From NCBI GenBank assembly GCA_031082285.1, contig JAVHLK010000009.1:1-64000 (forward strand): a stretch of DNA of 64,000 nucleotides, in the 5' to 3' direction. This DNA comes from Desulfomonilaceae bacterium (GTDB lineage: Bacteria; Desulfobacterota; Desulfomonilia; Desulfomonilales; Desulfomonilaceae). Both the position numbers and the translations under genes were made by a program. Each line of letters starts with the position of its first letter. The first letter of the stretch is position 1. Shown one piece after another: positions 8,413 through 17,275 of the stretch. The notes under the pieces are model-generated. The model saw only the letters and a list, made by a program, of their open reading frames with translations, was not told where the DNA came from and searched no databases.

Positions 8413-9139
8413 GGGTATTCGTTTCTCCTTCCACGGAATCAAGGACGGCCGAGGCAATAAGGTCCTTCCTCCAACATTCGTCGCCATCAGCATTCGGGCC
8501 AGGAAAGCCACACCTGTCCCACGAGGCACGGCAAGGCACGCGGCCCGCGATTCTTGGCCCTTATTATGGTTATTACCTGAAAAGACATGCAATTGTGAGC
8601 ACTGCCAAGCCTCATCGGATTGGAAGAGCGCACGGCCGGCCGGTATTGGCTCAGAGGACGTTTCACCGCACCACCTCTTGGGGAAACGATTGACTTGGAC
8701 CTTTCGGAACTGGTCTAAGACAATTCTTGCATTATCTTACAAGACTTCGTATGGTGTCAACGCTCCGATAGCGTGTGTTCAGGCGGGGCAAGCCATTGCT
8801 TGTGCAATCCCGATGTGCTTCGGATAATCACCTCGCTCACTTCGTTGTCAGGCATGGGGGCCTTTCCAAATCCTGGAATTGGACACGACGAAGATCATTG
8901 AAAAACCGTGTATGCCGTGCTAAGTAAGCTGGACCCATGGCATCGGGTGTGGGGACCGCTTTCGGAAGGGATGACGCTCCGGGCAAGTCTCATTTGAACA
9001 CGGCATTAGCGTACCGGGGCTGAGGCGGCTGCATACGCGATGTGGGATCGGGGCACGGAATCTCTCGCGTATCGTGACTTGGACGGCTTGTGTCGGACAC
9101 TGTGCACTGCAACGAGAACGCCCCATGAGAGGAGGACGG
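8413..9139. other. Intergenic region, divergent promoter space
   Basis: About 730 bp between the minus-strand permease and livK. I see no gene, repeat or convincing promoter beyond scattered weak matches. It should hold the promoters of both flanking genes. Confidence 0.5.
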
Positions 9140-10318
9140 ATGCGCAAACTATCCCTGTGCTTGGTTTTTGTAACGGCCGTCATCACGGCGGTCTCAGTTG
9201 ACGTGTGGAGCCGCAGTCGCGCGATCGCGATCAAGGTGGGACTCAATGTGCCGCTTACGGGCGATATTCCCAAGGTGGGAGAGGGCTCCAAATTCGCGGC
9301 TCAGATGTGGCTGGAAGACATCAATAAGGCCGGCGGCTTGGAAGTGGGCGGGAAAAAATATCCTGTCGAACTGGTCATCGAAGACAATGAGTCCAAGGCC
9401 GAATCGGCCGTCAAGGCGCAAACCAAGATGATCACCGAGGACGAAGTCATCGCGATCGTAGGGCCCCAGGCTTCCAGCCAGGCCGTACCGGCAGGAGGGG
9501 TGGCTCAAGACTATGAGACTCCCATGATCAGCCCGTGGTCCACCAATCCCAACACCACCAAAGACCGGCCGTACGTGTTCCGGGGCTGTTTTCTGGACCC
9601 CTTTCAGGGGCCGGTGGTGGCCAACTTTGTCAAAGAAAAATTTGGTTTCACGAAAGCCGCAGTCCTCTTCGACGTGGCGAGCGATTACCCCAAAGGCCTT
9701 GCCGAAGTGTTCCGAGAGGCATGGGAGAAGCTCAACGGTCCCGGGTCGGTGGCGGCGTACGTAAGCTTTACCACGAAGGATACGGACTTCAGTTCCCAAC
9801 TTACGAAGATCATCAACTCCGGAGCCGAGTTCATCTTCACTCCCCAGTATTACAATGAAGTGGCGCTGATCGTGAAGCAGGCCCACGAACTGGGATGGAA
9901 CAAGCCCATCGTGGGTAGCGACAGTTGGGGATCGGCCGAAACCGTGGCCCTGTGCGGTAAGGACTGTTACGGTCTCTATTTCAGCACCCATTTCGCTGCC
10001 GCGGGAGCGCAAGGCGCCACCAAGGAGTTCATCGATCGTTACAAGGAAAAGTATGGGTACGTACCGGATGACGTGGCCGCATTGACATGGGATTCCCTGT
10101 GCCTGGTCCGTAAGGCGATTCAGGATGCCGGCGTCATCACCGGCAAACCGAAGCAGGATCGCAAGGCCGTGCGTGACGCCATGGCCGGGATCAAGAACTT
10201 CAAGGGCATCACCGGCGACATGACTTTTACGGAGGACGGCGACCCCCGTAAATGCGCGGTGATCGTGCGCATCAACGAAAAGGGCGAGTTCGAATTCCAT
10301 GAATCGGTGTGTCCTTAG
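9140..10318 (+). CDS. livK: Branched-chain amino-acid ABC transporter, substrate-binding protein
   Basis: 392-aa periplasmic binding protein of the Leu/Ile/Val (HAAT) family. An N-terminal signal peptide (MRKLSLCLVFVTAVITAVSV) precedes the family start VGLNVPLTGDIPKVGEG. Family-typical segments AIVGPQASSQA and SWSTNP-like (SPWSTNPNTT) are visible. The start at 9140 has a strong AGAGGAGG upstream; upstream in-frame ATGs (9074, 9125) lack one. It delivers substrate to the LivHMGF complex encoded downstream, although a 615-bp gap with a dispersed repeat separates them. The true ligand (branched-chain amino acid, amide or aromatic) cannot be read from sequence. Confidence 0.88.
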   Translation: MRKLSLCLVFVTAVITAVSVDVWSRSRAIAIKVGLNVPLTGDIPKVGEGSKFAAQMWLEDINKAGGLEVGGKKYPVELVIEDNESKAESAVKAQTKMITEDEVIAIVGPQASSQAVPAGGVAQDYETPMISPWSTNPNTTKDRPYVFRGCFLDPFQGPVVANFVKEKFGFTKAAVLFDVASDYPKGLAEVFREAWEKLNGPGSVAAYVSFTTKDTDFSSQLTKIINSGAEFIFTPQYYNEVALIVKQAHELGWNKPIVGSDSWGSAETVALCGKDCYGLYFSTHFAAAGAQGATKEFIDRYKEKYGYVPDDVAALTWDSLCLVRKAIQDAGVITGKPKQDRKAVRDAMAGIKNFKGITGDMTFTEDGDPRKCAVIVRINEKGEFEFHESVCP

Positions 10319-10334
10319 AAGCCTCGTTTCCTGA

Positions 10335-10590
10335 ATGCGGTCGCACATTCCCGTATACGCTCGGTAGCGTCCCGTCCCGCGCGGAACGCGGGACCCCTAC
10401 CAAACCGGCACAGAGACGCAGAAGATGACGGGCACGGAGGCCCGTCCCACGAGAGTGGTTTGAGACACCGCACTTTCTTTCGTAGCCCGGGCCTCCGTGC
10501 CCGGAAAGCTCTGGTTCCAGATATCAGACTCGGTAACGGGAGCAGAATGTGTCACCGGACTTACGCCATGAAGCATCAGCGTCTGTGACA
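10335..10590. repeat. Dispersed repeat R1, copy 1
   Basis: About 255 bp sharing long stretches with copies near 31421-31612 and 40352-40850 (cores ctttcttcgtagcccgggcc-like and gagcagaatgtgtcac). It holds a perfect 16-bp inverted repeat: CGGGCACGGAGGCCCG (10429-10444) and CGGGCCTCCGTGCCCG (10488-10503). Its left (gcacattc) and right (gaatgtgt) ends are also weakly inverted. It lies between livK and livH, so it may shape readthrough of the operon. Confidence 0.75.
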
Positions 10591-10933
10591 AGAATAATCA
10601 TTACAACTGTGTCGGTCGGCGGATCATCGTGAAACTGCTCGCTGGGCCTTTGACCCGGCACTGAAGAGAGTGTCTCGAAAACCGGCGTGCAGCAAGAATC
10701 GTGGCACGATTATTAGGTATTACGGTTCTTTTTCAGACTCTTTCTGAAGTTCCGGGCTGATTTCAGCGGCCCCCAAGGCCTGAGAGGGTGTTCATTCCTG
10801 AGGGACTGCATGAGAGTAGACCGGTCTTTCAAGGCCGGAAGGGACGCATTATCGCTCTGAGTCAGCGCCTCTAGGGGTGAGAGCAGCTTCCTCCCTTGAA
10901 CAAGGGGAGGTCCCCCGCAAATGGAGCCCGTCC
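10591..10933. other. Leader of livHMGF
   Basis: No gene is seen. Around 10672-10720 the sequence (tgtctcgaaaac ... tcgtggcacg) weakly resembles one end of the MITE-like element at 40531 and could be a decayed copy. Confidence 0.3.
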
Positions 10934-11857
10934 ATGGAGTTCTTCCTGCAAAACGTGGTCAATGCCCTGCAGTGGGGCAGTTTCTATGCCCTTATCGCCC
11001 TGGGCTACTCCATGGTGTACAGCATCATGATGGTGTTCAATTTTGCCCATGGCGATGTCTTCATGACCGGAGCATACATCGGTTTCGGCACGGCCTCTTT
11101 GCTCTTGGCCCTTTCCGCCGCGTTGGGCCTCGGGTTGCCGGGGTGGACCATCCTTTCTCTCACCATTGCCGTTTCCATGGTGTTGACCGCGTTTCTCGGC
11201 GTCCTGGTCGAGCGAGTCGGGTACCGGCCCCTGCGCGAGGCTCCCAGAGCCTCAGCCGCAATCACCGGCCTGATGATCGGCATCATCCTCGAGACCGGCA
11301 ACCTGGCTCTTCTCGGCGCCAGACGTCTGAGCTTTCCCGATCTGATCCATTCCACCACCTACAACCTGGGCGGCGTGTTCGTCACCAACAAGAAGATCCT
11401 CATCGTCGCGGTCTCACTGGCCCTCATGTATGCCCTGCATCAGTTTATCCGGAAAACCCGCTGGGGGATGGCCATGCGAGCCATGTCCTATGATTTTGAA
11501 GTGGTCCCCTTGATGGGAGTTTCGCTCAATGTCATCGCACCCTTGACGTTTGCCGTCGGTTCCGGTCTGGCGGCCGCCGCGGGGATTCTCTATGGATTGG
11601 CCTATCCGGTGCTCGATCCCTATATGGGAGTGTTGCTCGGCTGGAAGGCCTTCGTAGCCGCGATCCTCGGCGGACGCGGGTCCATCCTCGGTGCGGCCCT
11701 GGCAGGATTTCTTCTTGGTTTCATCGAAATCTTCGTGCCCATGATCTTTCCATCCACTCTGCGGGATCTGATCGCCTATTCCATCATTTTGCTCATTTTG
11801 ACCTTCAGGCCCTATGGTTTTTTCGGTCAGCCCCACAGCACCCAACTGAGATTGTAA
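10934..11857 (+). CDS. livH: Branched-chain amino-acid ABC transporter permease LivH
   Basis: 307-aa inner-membrane permease with about eight hydrophobic segments. Family-typical features include YSIMMVFNFAHGDVFMTGAY-like text near the N-terminus and GWKAFVAAILGGRGS in the C-terminal third (the ATPase-coupling loop). ATG 10934 has GGAG seven bases upstream, and the family start (FFLQNVVNALQWGS) follows at once, so the open upstream frame is ignored. It is the first gene of livHMGF; livM follows after 21 bp. Confidence 0.9.
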   Translation: MEFFLQNVVNALQWGSFYALIALGYSMVYSIMMVFNFAHGDVFMTGAYIGFGTASLLLALSAALGLGLPGWTILSLTIAVSMVLTAFLGVLVERVGYRPLREAPRASAAITGLMIGIILETGNLALLGARRLSFPDLIHSTTYNLGGVFVTNKKILIVAVSLALMYALHQFIRKTRWGMAMRAMSYDFEVVPLMGVSLNVIAPLTFAVGSGLAAAAGILYGLAYPVLDPYMGVLLGWKAFVAAILGGRGSILGAALAGFLLGFIEIFVPMIFPSTLRDLIAYSIILLILTFRPYGFFGQPHSTQLRL

Positions 11858-11878
11858 TACGATGAGGAACACACGTTC

Positions 11879-13228
11879 GTGAGACACGACGACCAACCTC
11901 CCACGGATTCAAAGACACCCATGGTCGAGTTTGCAGTGAGGGCCCAAACTCCTCCTTCGGCAATGCAACGCATTCGCTCATCGTTTTCCGTAATCCCCAT
12001 GCTCGGATGGCTCACGGGAATTCTCTGCGCGGTATTCATCGAACGCTTCTTTGGGGATGAACTCGCATACCGTCTTTATCTCCCGAAACTGCCGGTACTG
12101 TTCGGCTGCCTCATCATGTTCAAGACCCCCGTGCTTATTCCCAGTGCCCTGGCCTATGTGATCCTGGTCTATGTGATTCCCGTGACCGCGACGGCCCGTC
12201 TTACCGCGGGGTTGACCAATCGTCTGGCCGCGATCCTGGATCGAGGGCCCATCGCGGCGTCGTGTCTCATTCACCTGGGGCTGCTGTATCTTGCTCTCCA
12301 TTACTGGACCGATCTGAGCGACTATCGACTCCTGGTGCTCAAGCTGACCATGATCGCAGTCATGCTCACCTTGAGCCTCAATCTCATCAACGGCTACATG
12401 GGGGAATTCTCGTGCTCCCACCCGGGTTTTATGGCCTTGGGAGCGTATTCCGCGTCCACGGTGACGCTGCTTCTTTTCAGCAATGATCGCCTGTTTGGAG
12501 CTGCGGTCTTGCCGGCGGCTTGGGGCTCCTATTGCTTTCCATTGGCTTTGATATTCGGGGGGATCTCGGCCGCGGCGGGGGCCCTTCTCGTGGCCATCCC
12601 CTCCTTTCGCACGCGAGGGGACTACCTGGCCATCATTTCTCTGGCCTTCATGTTCATTGTGAAGAGCCTTATCGAAAACCTCGAGTGGTTGGGAGGTCCC
12701 AGAGGCATGTCGGGCCAGCCCGACTGGTCCTCTCTGCCGGTGGTCTATGCGTGGATGGTCGCGTGCATCTGGGTGGTCAACAACTTTGTGCGCTCCATAT
12801 ACGGCAAGGCCCTCAATGCGCTGCGAGACAACGAAATGGCTGCCGAAGCCATGACGGTCAACACCCGCAAGACCAAAATTACCGCGTTCATGCTCGGGGC
12901 CTTCTGGGCCGGCGTGGCGGGCGGACTCTTTGCGCACGTCATGCGGTTCGTAAACCCGGGCACATTCGGCATTCAGCGTCTGGCCGAGGTCCTGGCCATG
13001 GTGTACTTCGGAGGGCTCAATTCGGTCGTGGGGTCCATTTTCGGCGCGGTAAGCATCAACCTCATCAGCGAGATGTTACGCCCGCTGGAAATCTATAAAT
13101 GGATCGTGATTCCCGTCATATTGATCCTGGTGATGATCTATCGCCCTACGGGCCTGCTCGCGTTCAGAGAATTCGACGTCAAGGCCATTCTCCGGCCCAA
13201 ACACTCCGGGACCGGACAAGGAGCGTAG
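11879..13228 (+). CDS. livM: Branched-chain amino-acid ABC transporter permease LivM
   Basis: 449-aa permease, partner of LivH. The N-terminal third carries extra hydrophobic segments before the core, as in long LivM forms. The core shows LNLINGYMGEFSCSHPGFMALGAY and, later, the coupling segment ALRDNEMAAEAMTVN. The start is a GTG at 11879 with GATGAGGA upstream. The end is 3 bp before livG, so the genes are certainly co-transcribed. Confidence 0.88.
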   Translation: MRHDDQPPTDSKTPMVEFAVRAQTPPSAMQRIRSSFSVIPMLGWLTGILCAVFIERFFGDELAYRLYLPKLPVLFGCLIMFKTPVLIPSALAYVILVYVIPVTATARLTAGLTNRLAAILDRGPIAASCLIHLGLLYLALHYWTDLSDYRLLVLKLTMIAVMLTLSLNLINGYMGEFSCSHPGFMALGAYSASTVTLLLFSNDRLFGAAVLPAAWGSYCFPLALIFGGISAAAGALLVAIPSFRTRGDYLAIISLAFMFIVKSLIENLEWLGGPRGMSGQPDWSSLPVVYAWMVACIWVVNNFVRSIYGKALNALRDNEMAAEAMTVNTRKTKITAFMLGAFWAGVAGGLFAHVMRFVNPGTFGIQRLAEVLAMVYFGGLNSVVGSIFGAVSINLISEMLRPLEIYKWIVIPVILILVMIYRPTGLLAFREFDVKAILRPKHSGTGQGA

Positions 13229-13231
13229 TTC

Positions 13232-14002
13232 ATGCCTCTGCTTCAAGTCTCGGGGATGACCCACTACTTTGGCGGCCTCAGAGCGGTCCATCGCTACCAC
13301 CTCACCCTGGAACCGGGAGAGATCCGAGGGCTCATCGGTCCGAACGGGGCCGGAAAAACCACCGTGTTCAACCTTATTACCGGAATCCACACCCCCACGG
13401 AAGGGAAGGTGGAACTCGAAGGCCGCAGTATAGTCGGGCGCAGGCCTCATCAAATTGCAGCTCTCGGATTAGGTCGCACGTTTCAAAACCTCCTCCTGTG
13501 GCGCCACATGACCGTTGGAGAGCACGTAAGAATGGCCCACTATTCCCAGCTCGGGTATGGGTTGATCGGAGCCCTTTTCGGCACCCCCCGGCGAATTGCG
13601 GAAGAAAGACGGGTCGCGGAGAACTCCATGCGACTCATGGAAATGTTCGATGTGGCGAGGTACCGAGACTTCCTCGTGGGCAATCTACCCTACGGTGCAC
13701 AGCGTCGCGTCGAAATGGCCCGTGCCATGGCCATTGATCCCAAGGTCCTGTTGCTTGACGAACCCACCGCGGGCATGACCCCCGAAGAACTGGTCACGAT
13801 GATCGGCACCATACGTCAGGTGCACAGGGATTTTGGAGTGGCGATCCTGCTCATCGAGCACCGGCTGAAGTTCGTCATGGAACTCTGTCGGCGAATCCAA
13901 ACGCTCGTCTTCGGCGAGGTGATTGCGGAAGGCACACCGCAAGAGATCCAGCGCAATCCACACGTGATTGAAGCCTACCTGGGCAAGGAGGAGATTGCCT
14001 GA
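13232..14002 (+). CDS. livG: Branched-chain amino-acid ABC transporter ATPase LivG
   Basis: 256-aa ABC ATPase. Walker [10 protein letters not shown] lies near residue 38, the LivG-type signature [14 protein letters not shown] lies near residue 151, Walker B is LLLDEPTAG, and the H-loop histidine is in [14 protein letters not shown] precedes the ATG. Its stop overlaps the livF start by one base, so translation is probably coupled. It energises import together with LivF. Confidence 0.92.
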   Translation: MPLLQVSGMTHYFGGLRAVHRYHLTLEPGEIRGLIGPNGAGKTTVFNLITGIHTPTEGKVELEGRSIVGRRPHQIAALGLGRTFQNLLLWRHMTVGEHVRMAHYSQLGYGLIGALFGTPRRIAEERRVAENSMRLMEMFDVARYRDFLVGNLPYGAQRRVEMARAMAIDPKVLLLDEPTAGMTPEELVTMIGTIRQVHRDFGVAILLIEHRLKFVMELCRRIQTLVFGEVIAEGTPQEIQRNPHVIEAYLGKEEIA

Positions 14003-14715
14003 TGCAATTGCTGGTGGAACGGCTGCGAGTCTCTTACGGAAACATCAGGGCGTTGCACGGCAGCGATTTTGCCGTCGACACGGGGGAAATCGTCTGCATA
14101 ATCGGCGCGAACGGAGCCGGCAAGAGCACGACTCTGCGGGCCATCTCGCGCATGGTGCCCGTCGAGGCCGGTTCCCACATGACGTTCATGGATCGAGACC
14201 TGCTCGGGTTTCCTGCCGACAAGGTGGTCAGTCAACTGGGCATTTCCCATGTCCCTGAAGGCCGGCGGCTGTTCGGCAACCTCACCGTCATGGAGAATCT
14301 GCTACTCGCCACATTTGCCCGTAAAGACAGACACAAGGTTTCAGGAGACATCGATCGGGTTTTTTCCATCTTTCCCCGCCTCCGGGAACGTCAAACCCAA
14401 GCGGCCGGTACCCTCAGCGGCGGGGAACAACAGATGCTCGCCGTGGGCAGGGCGTACATGAGCGGCCGCCGGATGATGCTGCTGGACGAACCGTCCATGG
14501 GGTTGGCGCCGTTGCTCATGCTCTCCATGTTCGAGGCCCTCCAGGAAATCAACACGGCCGGCACGACCATCTTGCTCGTGGAACAGAACGCCCGCCTGGC
14601 CCTGAAATTCGCTCAACGTGCGTACGTAATGGAAAACGGTCACATCGTCCTGGAAGGCGAATCCCGTGACTTGCGGGAAGATCCCCAAGTCAAGACCGCA
14701 TACCTTGGAGGGTGA
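14002..14715 (+). CDS. livF: Branched-chain amino-acid ABC transporter ATPase LivF
   Basis: 237-aa ABC ATPase, the second nucleotide-binding subunit. Walker A is GANGAGKST, the signature is LSGGEQQM, Walker B is MLLDEPSMG, and the switch histidine position holds Gln (VEQNA), as is normal for LivF. The ATG overlaps the livG stop (TGATG). It is the last gene of the operon; no clear intrinsic terminator is seen in 14716-14953. Confidence 0.92.
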   Translation: MQLLVERLRVSYGNIRALHGSDFAVDTGEIVCIIGANGAGKSTTLRAISRMVPVEAGSHMTFMDRDLLGFPADKVVSQLGISHVPEGRRLFGNLTVMENLLLATFARKDRHKVSGDIDRVFSIFPRLRERQTQAAGTLSGGEQQMLAVGRAYMSGRRMMLLDEPSMGLAPLLMLSMFEALQEINTAGTTILLVEQNARLALKFAQRAYVMENGHIVLEGESRDLREDPQVKTAYLGG

Positions 14716-14953
14716 CCGCGGCCTCCGCACGACGAAACCTTGATTCGGTCAGTATCACAACGCAAGAATAACCCGGTCATCGAAATCAGCGTCAATAACC
14801 CGCGGTGGTTATCAGGATATCGTTATCGGCAATGCGATCCGATATTCACCTCCCGAACGGAGCGAATCAGGAATCGTGAGCTCTGCCGACATTTTGCAAG
14901 CTTATCAGTACCCCGAAGTGTATTGTTCGCGTGGACCGCGGGGCCCCTCCGCA

Positions 14954-15583
14954 TCATTTCACGGCCGGCCTCTCTTGCTCGGAAGACCCCCTCGAGTACG
15001 TCCGGATGATCTCATTTCTTCGAAAACACTCGATCGTATGATCGTTCACCATTCCCGTTGCCTGCATATGTGAATAACACACAATTGATCCAACGAATTT
15101 GAAGCCTCTTTGACGCAGATCTTTGCTCAACGCATCGCTCTGTCGACTCGTGGCCGGGTAATCCGCCAAGTCTCTCAGCTCGTTGACGATCGGCTCACCG
15201 TCCACGAACCTCCATACGTACGAATCGAAGCTCCCGAATTCTTCCCGGATCTCCAGAAAGCGTTGAGCATTGTTGACTGCCGCACGTATCTTGGCTCCGT
15301 TGCGGATGATGCCGGGATTTTCGAGAAGTTCCCGTACCTTTTGCTCGTCGTACTTCGCGACCTTCTCAGGGTCGAAGCCGTCGAACGCGCTGCGATAATT
15401 CTCTCTCTTTCGCAGCACGGTATACCAACTCAACCCCGCTTGCGCCCCTTCCAGGATCAGGAATTCGAACAGGCGTCGATCGTCATGGACAGGGACGCCC
15501 CACTCCTTGTCGTGATATTCGACGTAGTCCGGTTTCCGCAGGTCGAGCCAGGGGCAGCGTCGGATTGTGTGGTTTTTCGACAT
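14954..15583 (-). CDS. tag: DNA-3-methyladenine glycosylase I
   Basis: 209-aa TagI family protein that removes 3-methyladenine from alkylated DNA in base excision repair. The zinc ligands of the family are visible: Cys in RRCPWL, His in YHDKEWG, and the His and Cys in NDHTIECF. The aromatic base-binding segment SWYTVLRKRENYR is also present. The start at 15583 is set by GGAGC with 4 nt spacing and by the family N-terminus. It is monocistronic and convergent with livF. Confidence 0.92.
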   Translation of the reverse strand: MSKNHTIRRCPWLDLRKPDYVEYHDKEWGVPVHDDRRLFEFLILEGAQAGLSWYTVLRKRENYRSAFDGFDPEKVAKYDEQKVRELLENPGIIRNGAKIRAAVNNAQRFLEIREEFGSFDSYVWRFVDGEPIVNELRDLADYPATSRQSDALSKDLRQRGFKFVGSIVCYSHMQATGMVNDHTIECFRRNEIIRTYSRGSSEQERPAVK

Positions 15584-15735
15584 ATTTGCTCCGAATGATG
15601 CGGTACTGTAGTTATTCCAACTGGAGATCCGGACGCCTCTCCTACCGTGTTGCGTCCTCCTCGGAACGTGCTCAGGGTGCCGGAGAAGATCATGGGTGTC
15701 AAGAGGAAGCCGGGTCGCAGCCTTCCGGCAACTTG

Positions 15736-15830
15736 TCATTCCGAGGAACGAAGTGAAGAAACAATCTCGACGTGTCTGGGACGGATCACTCTCACGTGCG
15801 CAGAGATTGCTTTATCGTGCTCGTAATACC
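15736..15830. repeat. Dispersed 'tcattccgaggaacgaagtg...caatctc' repeat
   Basis: A copy of the common repeat type that reads tcattgcgagg-agcgaag-caatctc in many genomes; related copies are at 6886, 28096, 36490 and 62436. The 490-bp gap 15584-16075 holds no gene that I can support. Confidence 0.55.
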
Positions 15831-16075
15831 GGCTCCGGGGTACAGCGCCCTCGTCGCGTACCGGAAAGGTCGCCGAGGGTCGAGGATTGGCATGGCCTCA
15901 GTGAGGTCAATGTGATATCGTCTCCGATGCCGGGCCGTTGACCGCGCCCACGCAACGGTTTGGCCGGACGGCTTCCGGTGTGCCTCGGGAATTCTTGCGG
16001 TCATCGAAAACCGCGGCCTTCCCGAAGCCCGAATTGCATGACCCACTTACTATCCCATGTTGGAGGAGCCTTGAG

Positions 16076-17260
16076 ATGTCCTGCGCGGACCGTTTACCAT
16101 TTTTTATCTTGGCCGTTCTGATGCTGTGCTTTGTGTCGGCCTGCGGGTCACAGCCGGCCAAGAAAACGCCGCAATTGCCGGAAGTAACCGTGATTCAACC
16201 GGTACAGAAGGATGTTACGAGAAATTTGGAGTACACGGGGCAAACCGCGGCCCTGCAGTCGATTGATATCCGCGCACGGGTGCCCGGGTTCTTGCAGGAA
16301 ATGCATTTTGAGCCGCGTGCCAAGGTCAAGGCAGGCGACCTTCTATTCGTCATTGACCCGCGGCAATATGAGGCTTCGGTCAAAGAGGCCAAAGCCAAAT
16401 TGGACGGCCGAGAAGCATCGTCAAAACTTGCCCAGACCGAAGTTCAGATCGCCCAACAGTTGGAGAGCAAGGAGGCCATAAGCGTATTCAAACTGGACAA
16501 GAGGATAGCGGAGCGGGATCTTGCCGCAGCCGATGTGGAACTTGCCGAGGCAGCGTTGGACAACGCGAAGCTCAATCTCGAATGGACGAAGGTCACTTCT
16601 CCCATCGACGGCCGAGTAAGCCGAAACAAAGTCGACATCGGCAACCTGGTTGGGGCCACCGAGAAGACCCTGCTGACGACGGTGGTCAACGACGACCCTA
16701 TCTATGCCTACTTCAACGTAAGCGAGTTGGATCTTCTGCCCATAATGAGGCGCTACTCCGAGAAGAAAGCCGATCGGTCTTCGGAACCGACCGAAAAGAC
16801 CCCGATTTTTCTCGGTCTTGCAGACGAGAAGGGGTACCCGCACAAGGGACATTTGGACTTCACGGAAACAACGGTGGATCCGTCCACGGGAACAATTCAG
16901 GTGCGAGGCATATTCCCCAACCCCGACGGGCTTCTCCTGGCCGGAATGTTTGTGCGCGTCCAGGTACCGGTGGAGAAGCAAACGGCCTTGCTCATTCCCG
17001 ACATTGCCGTACAGTTCGACCAGGGCGGCACGTACGTCCTCGTGGTCGACGGGGAAGACGTGGTTCAGCACAAGCGCGTAAAGACCGGGATGCAGGTCGG
17101 CGACATGAGAGTGATCGAAACGGGCATTTCTCACGAGGATCGGGTCATTACCACAGGGGTTCTGAGAGCGAGACCCGGTTCCAAAGTCAAGCCGACGGCG
17201 GGCCCGACGAGCGATCTTAGACCAGGTTCCTCAGAGCAGGAAAAAAGGAGAGACAAGTGA
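16076..17260 (+). CDS. RND efflux periplasmic adaptor (lipoprotein)
   Basis: 394-aa membrane fusion protein of the AcrA/MexA type. The signal peptide ends in a lipobox (LCFVSACGS), so it should be a lipoprotein. Then come the beta-barrel start, the split lipoyl motif (ARVPGFLQEMHF and TSPIDGRVSRNKVDIGNLV), an alpha-hairpin of about 80 residues, and the C-terminal membrane-proximal domain. The start at 16076 has GGAGGAG upstream. The gene is 15 bp upstream of its RND pump; no TolC-type channel follows, so one must be supplied from elsewhere. Confidence 0.9.
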   Translation: MSCADRLPFFILAVLMLCFVSACGSQPAKKTPQLPEVTVIQPVQKDVTRNLEYTGQTAALQSIDIRARVPGFLQEMHFEPRAKVKAGDLLFVIDPRQYEASVKEAKAKLDGREASSKLAQTEVQIAQQLESKEAISVFKLDKRIAERDLAAADVELAEAALDNAKLNLEWTKVTSPIDGRVSRNKVDIGNLVGATEKTLLTTVVNDDPIYAYFNVSELDLLPIMRRYSEKKADRSSEPTEKTPIFLGLADEKGYPHKGHLDFTETTVDPSTGTIQVRGIFPNPDGLLLAGMFVRVQVPVEKQTALLIPDIAVQFDQGGTYVLVVDGEDVVQHKRVKTGMQVGDMRVIETGISHEDRVITTGVLRARPGSKVKPTAGPTSDLRPGSSEQEKRRDK

Positions 17261-17275
17261 TCGGGGGAAACCGGA

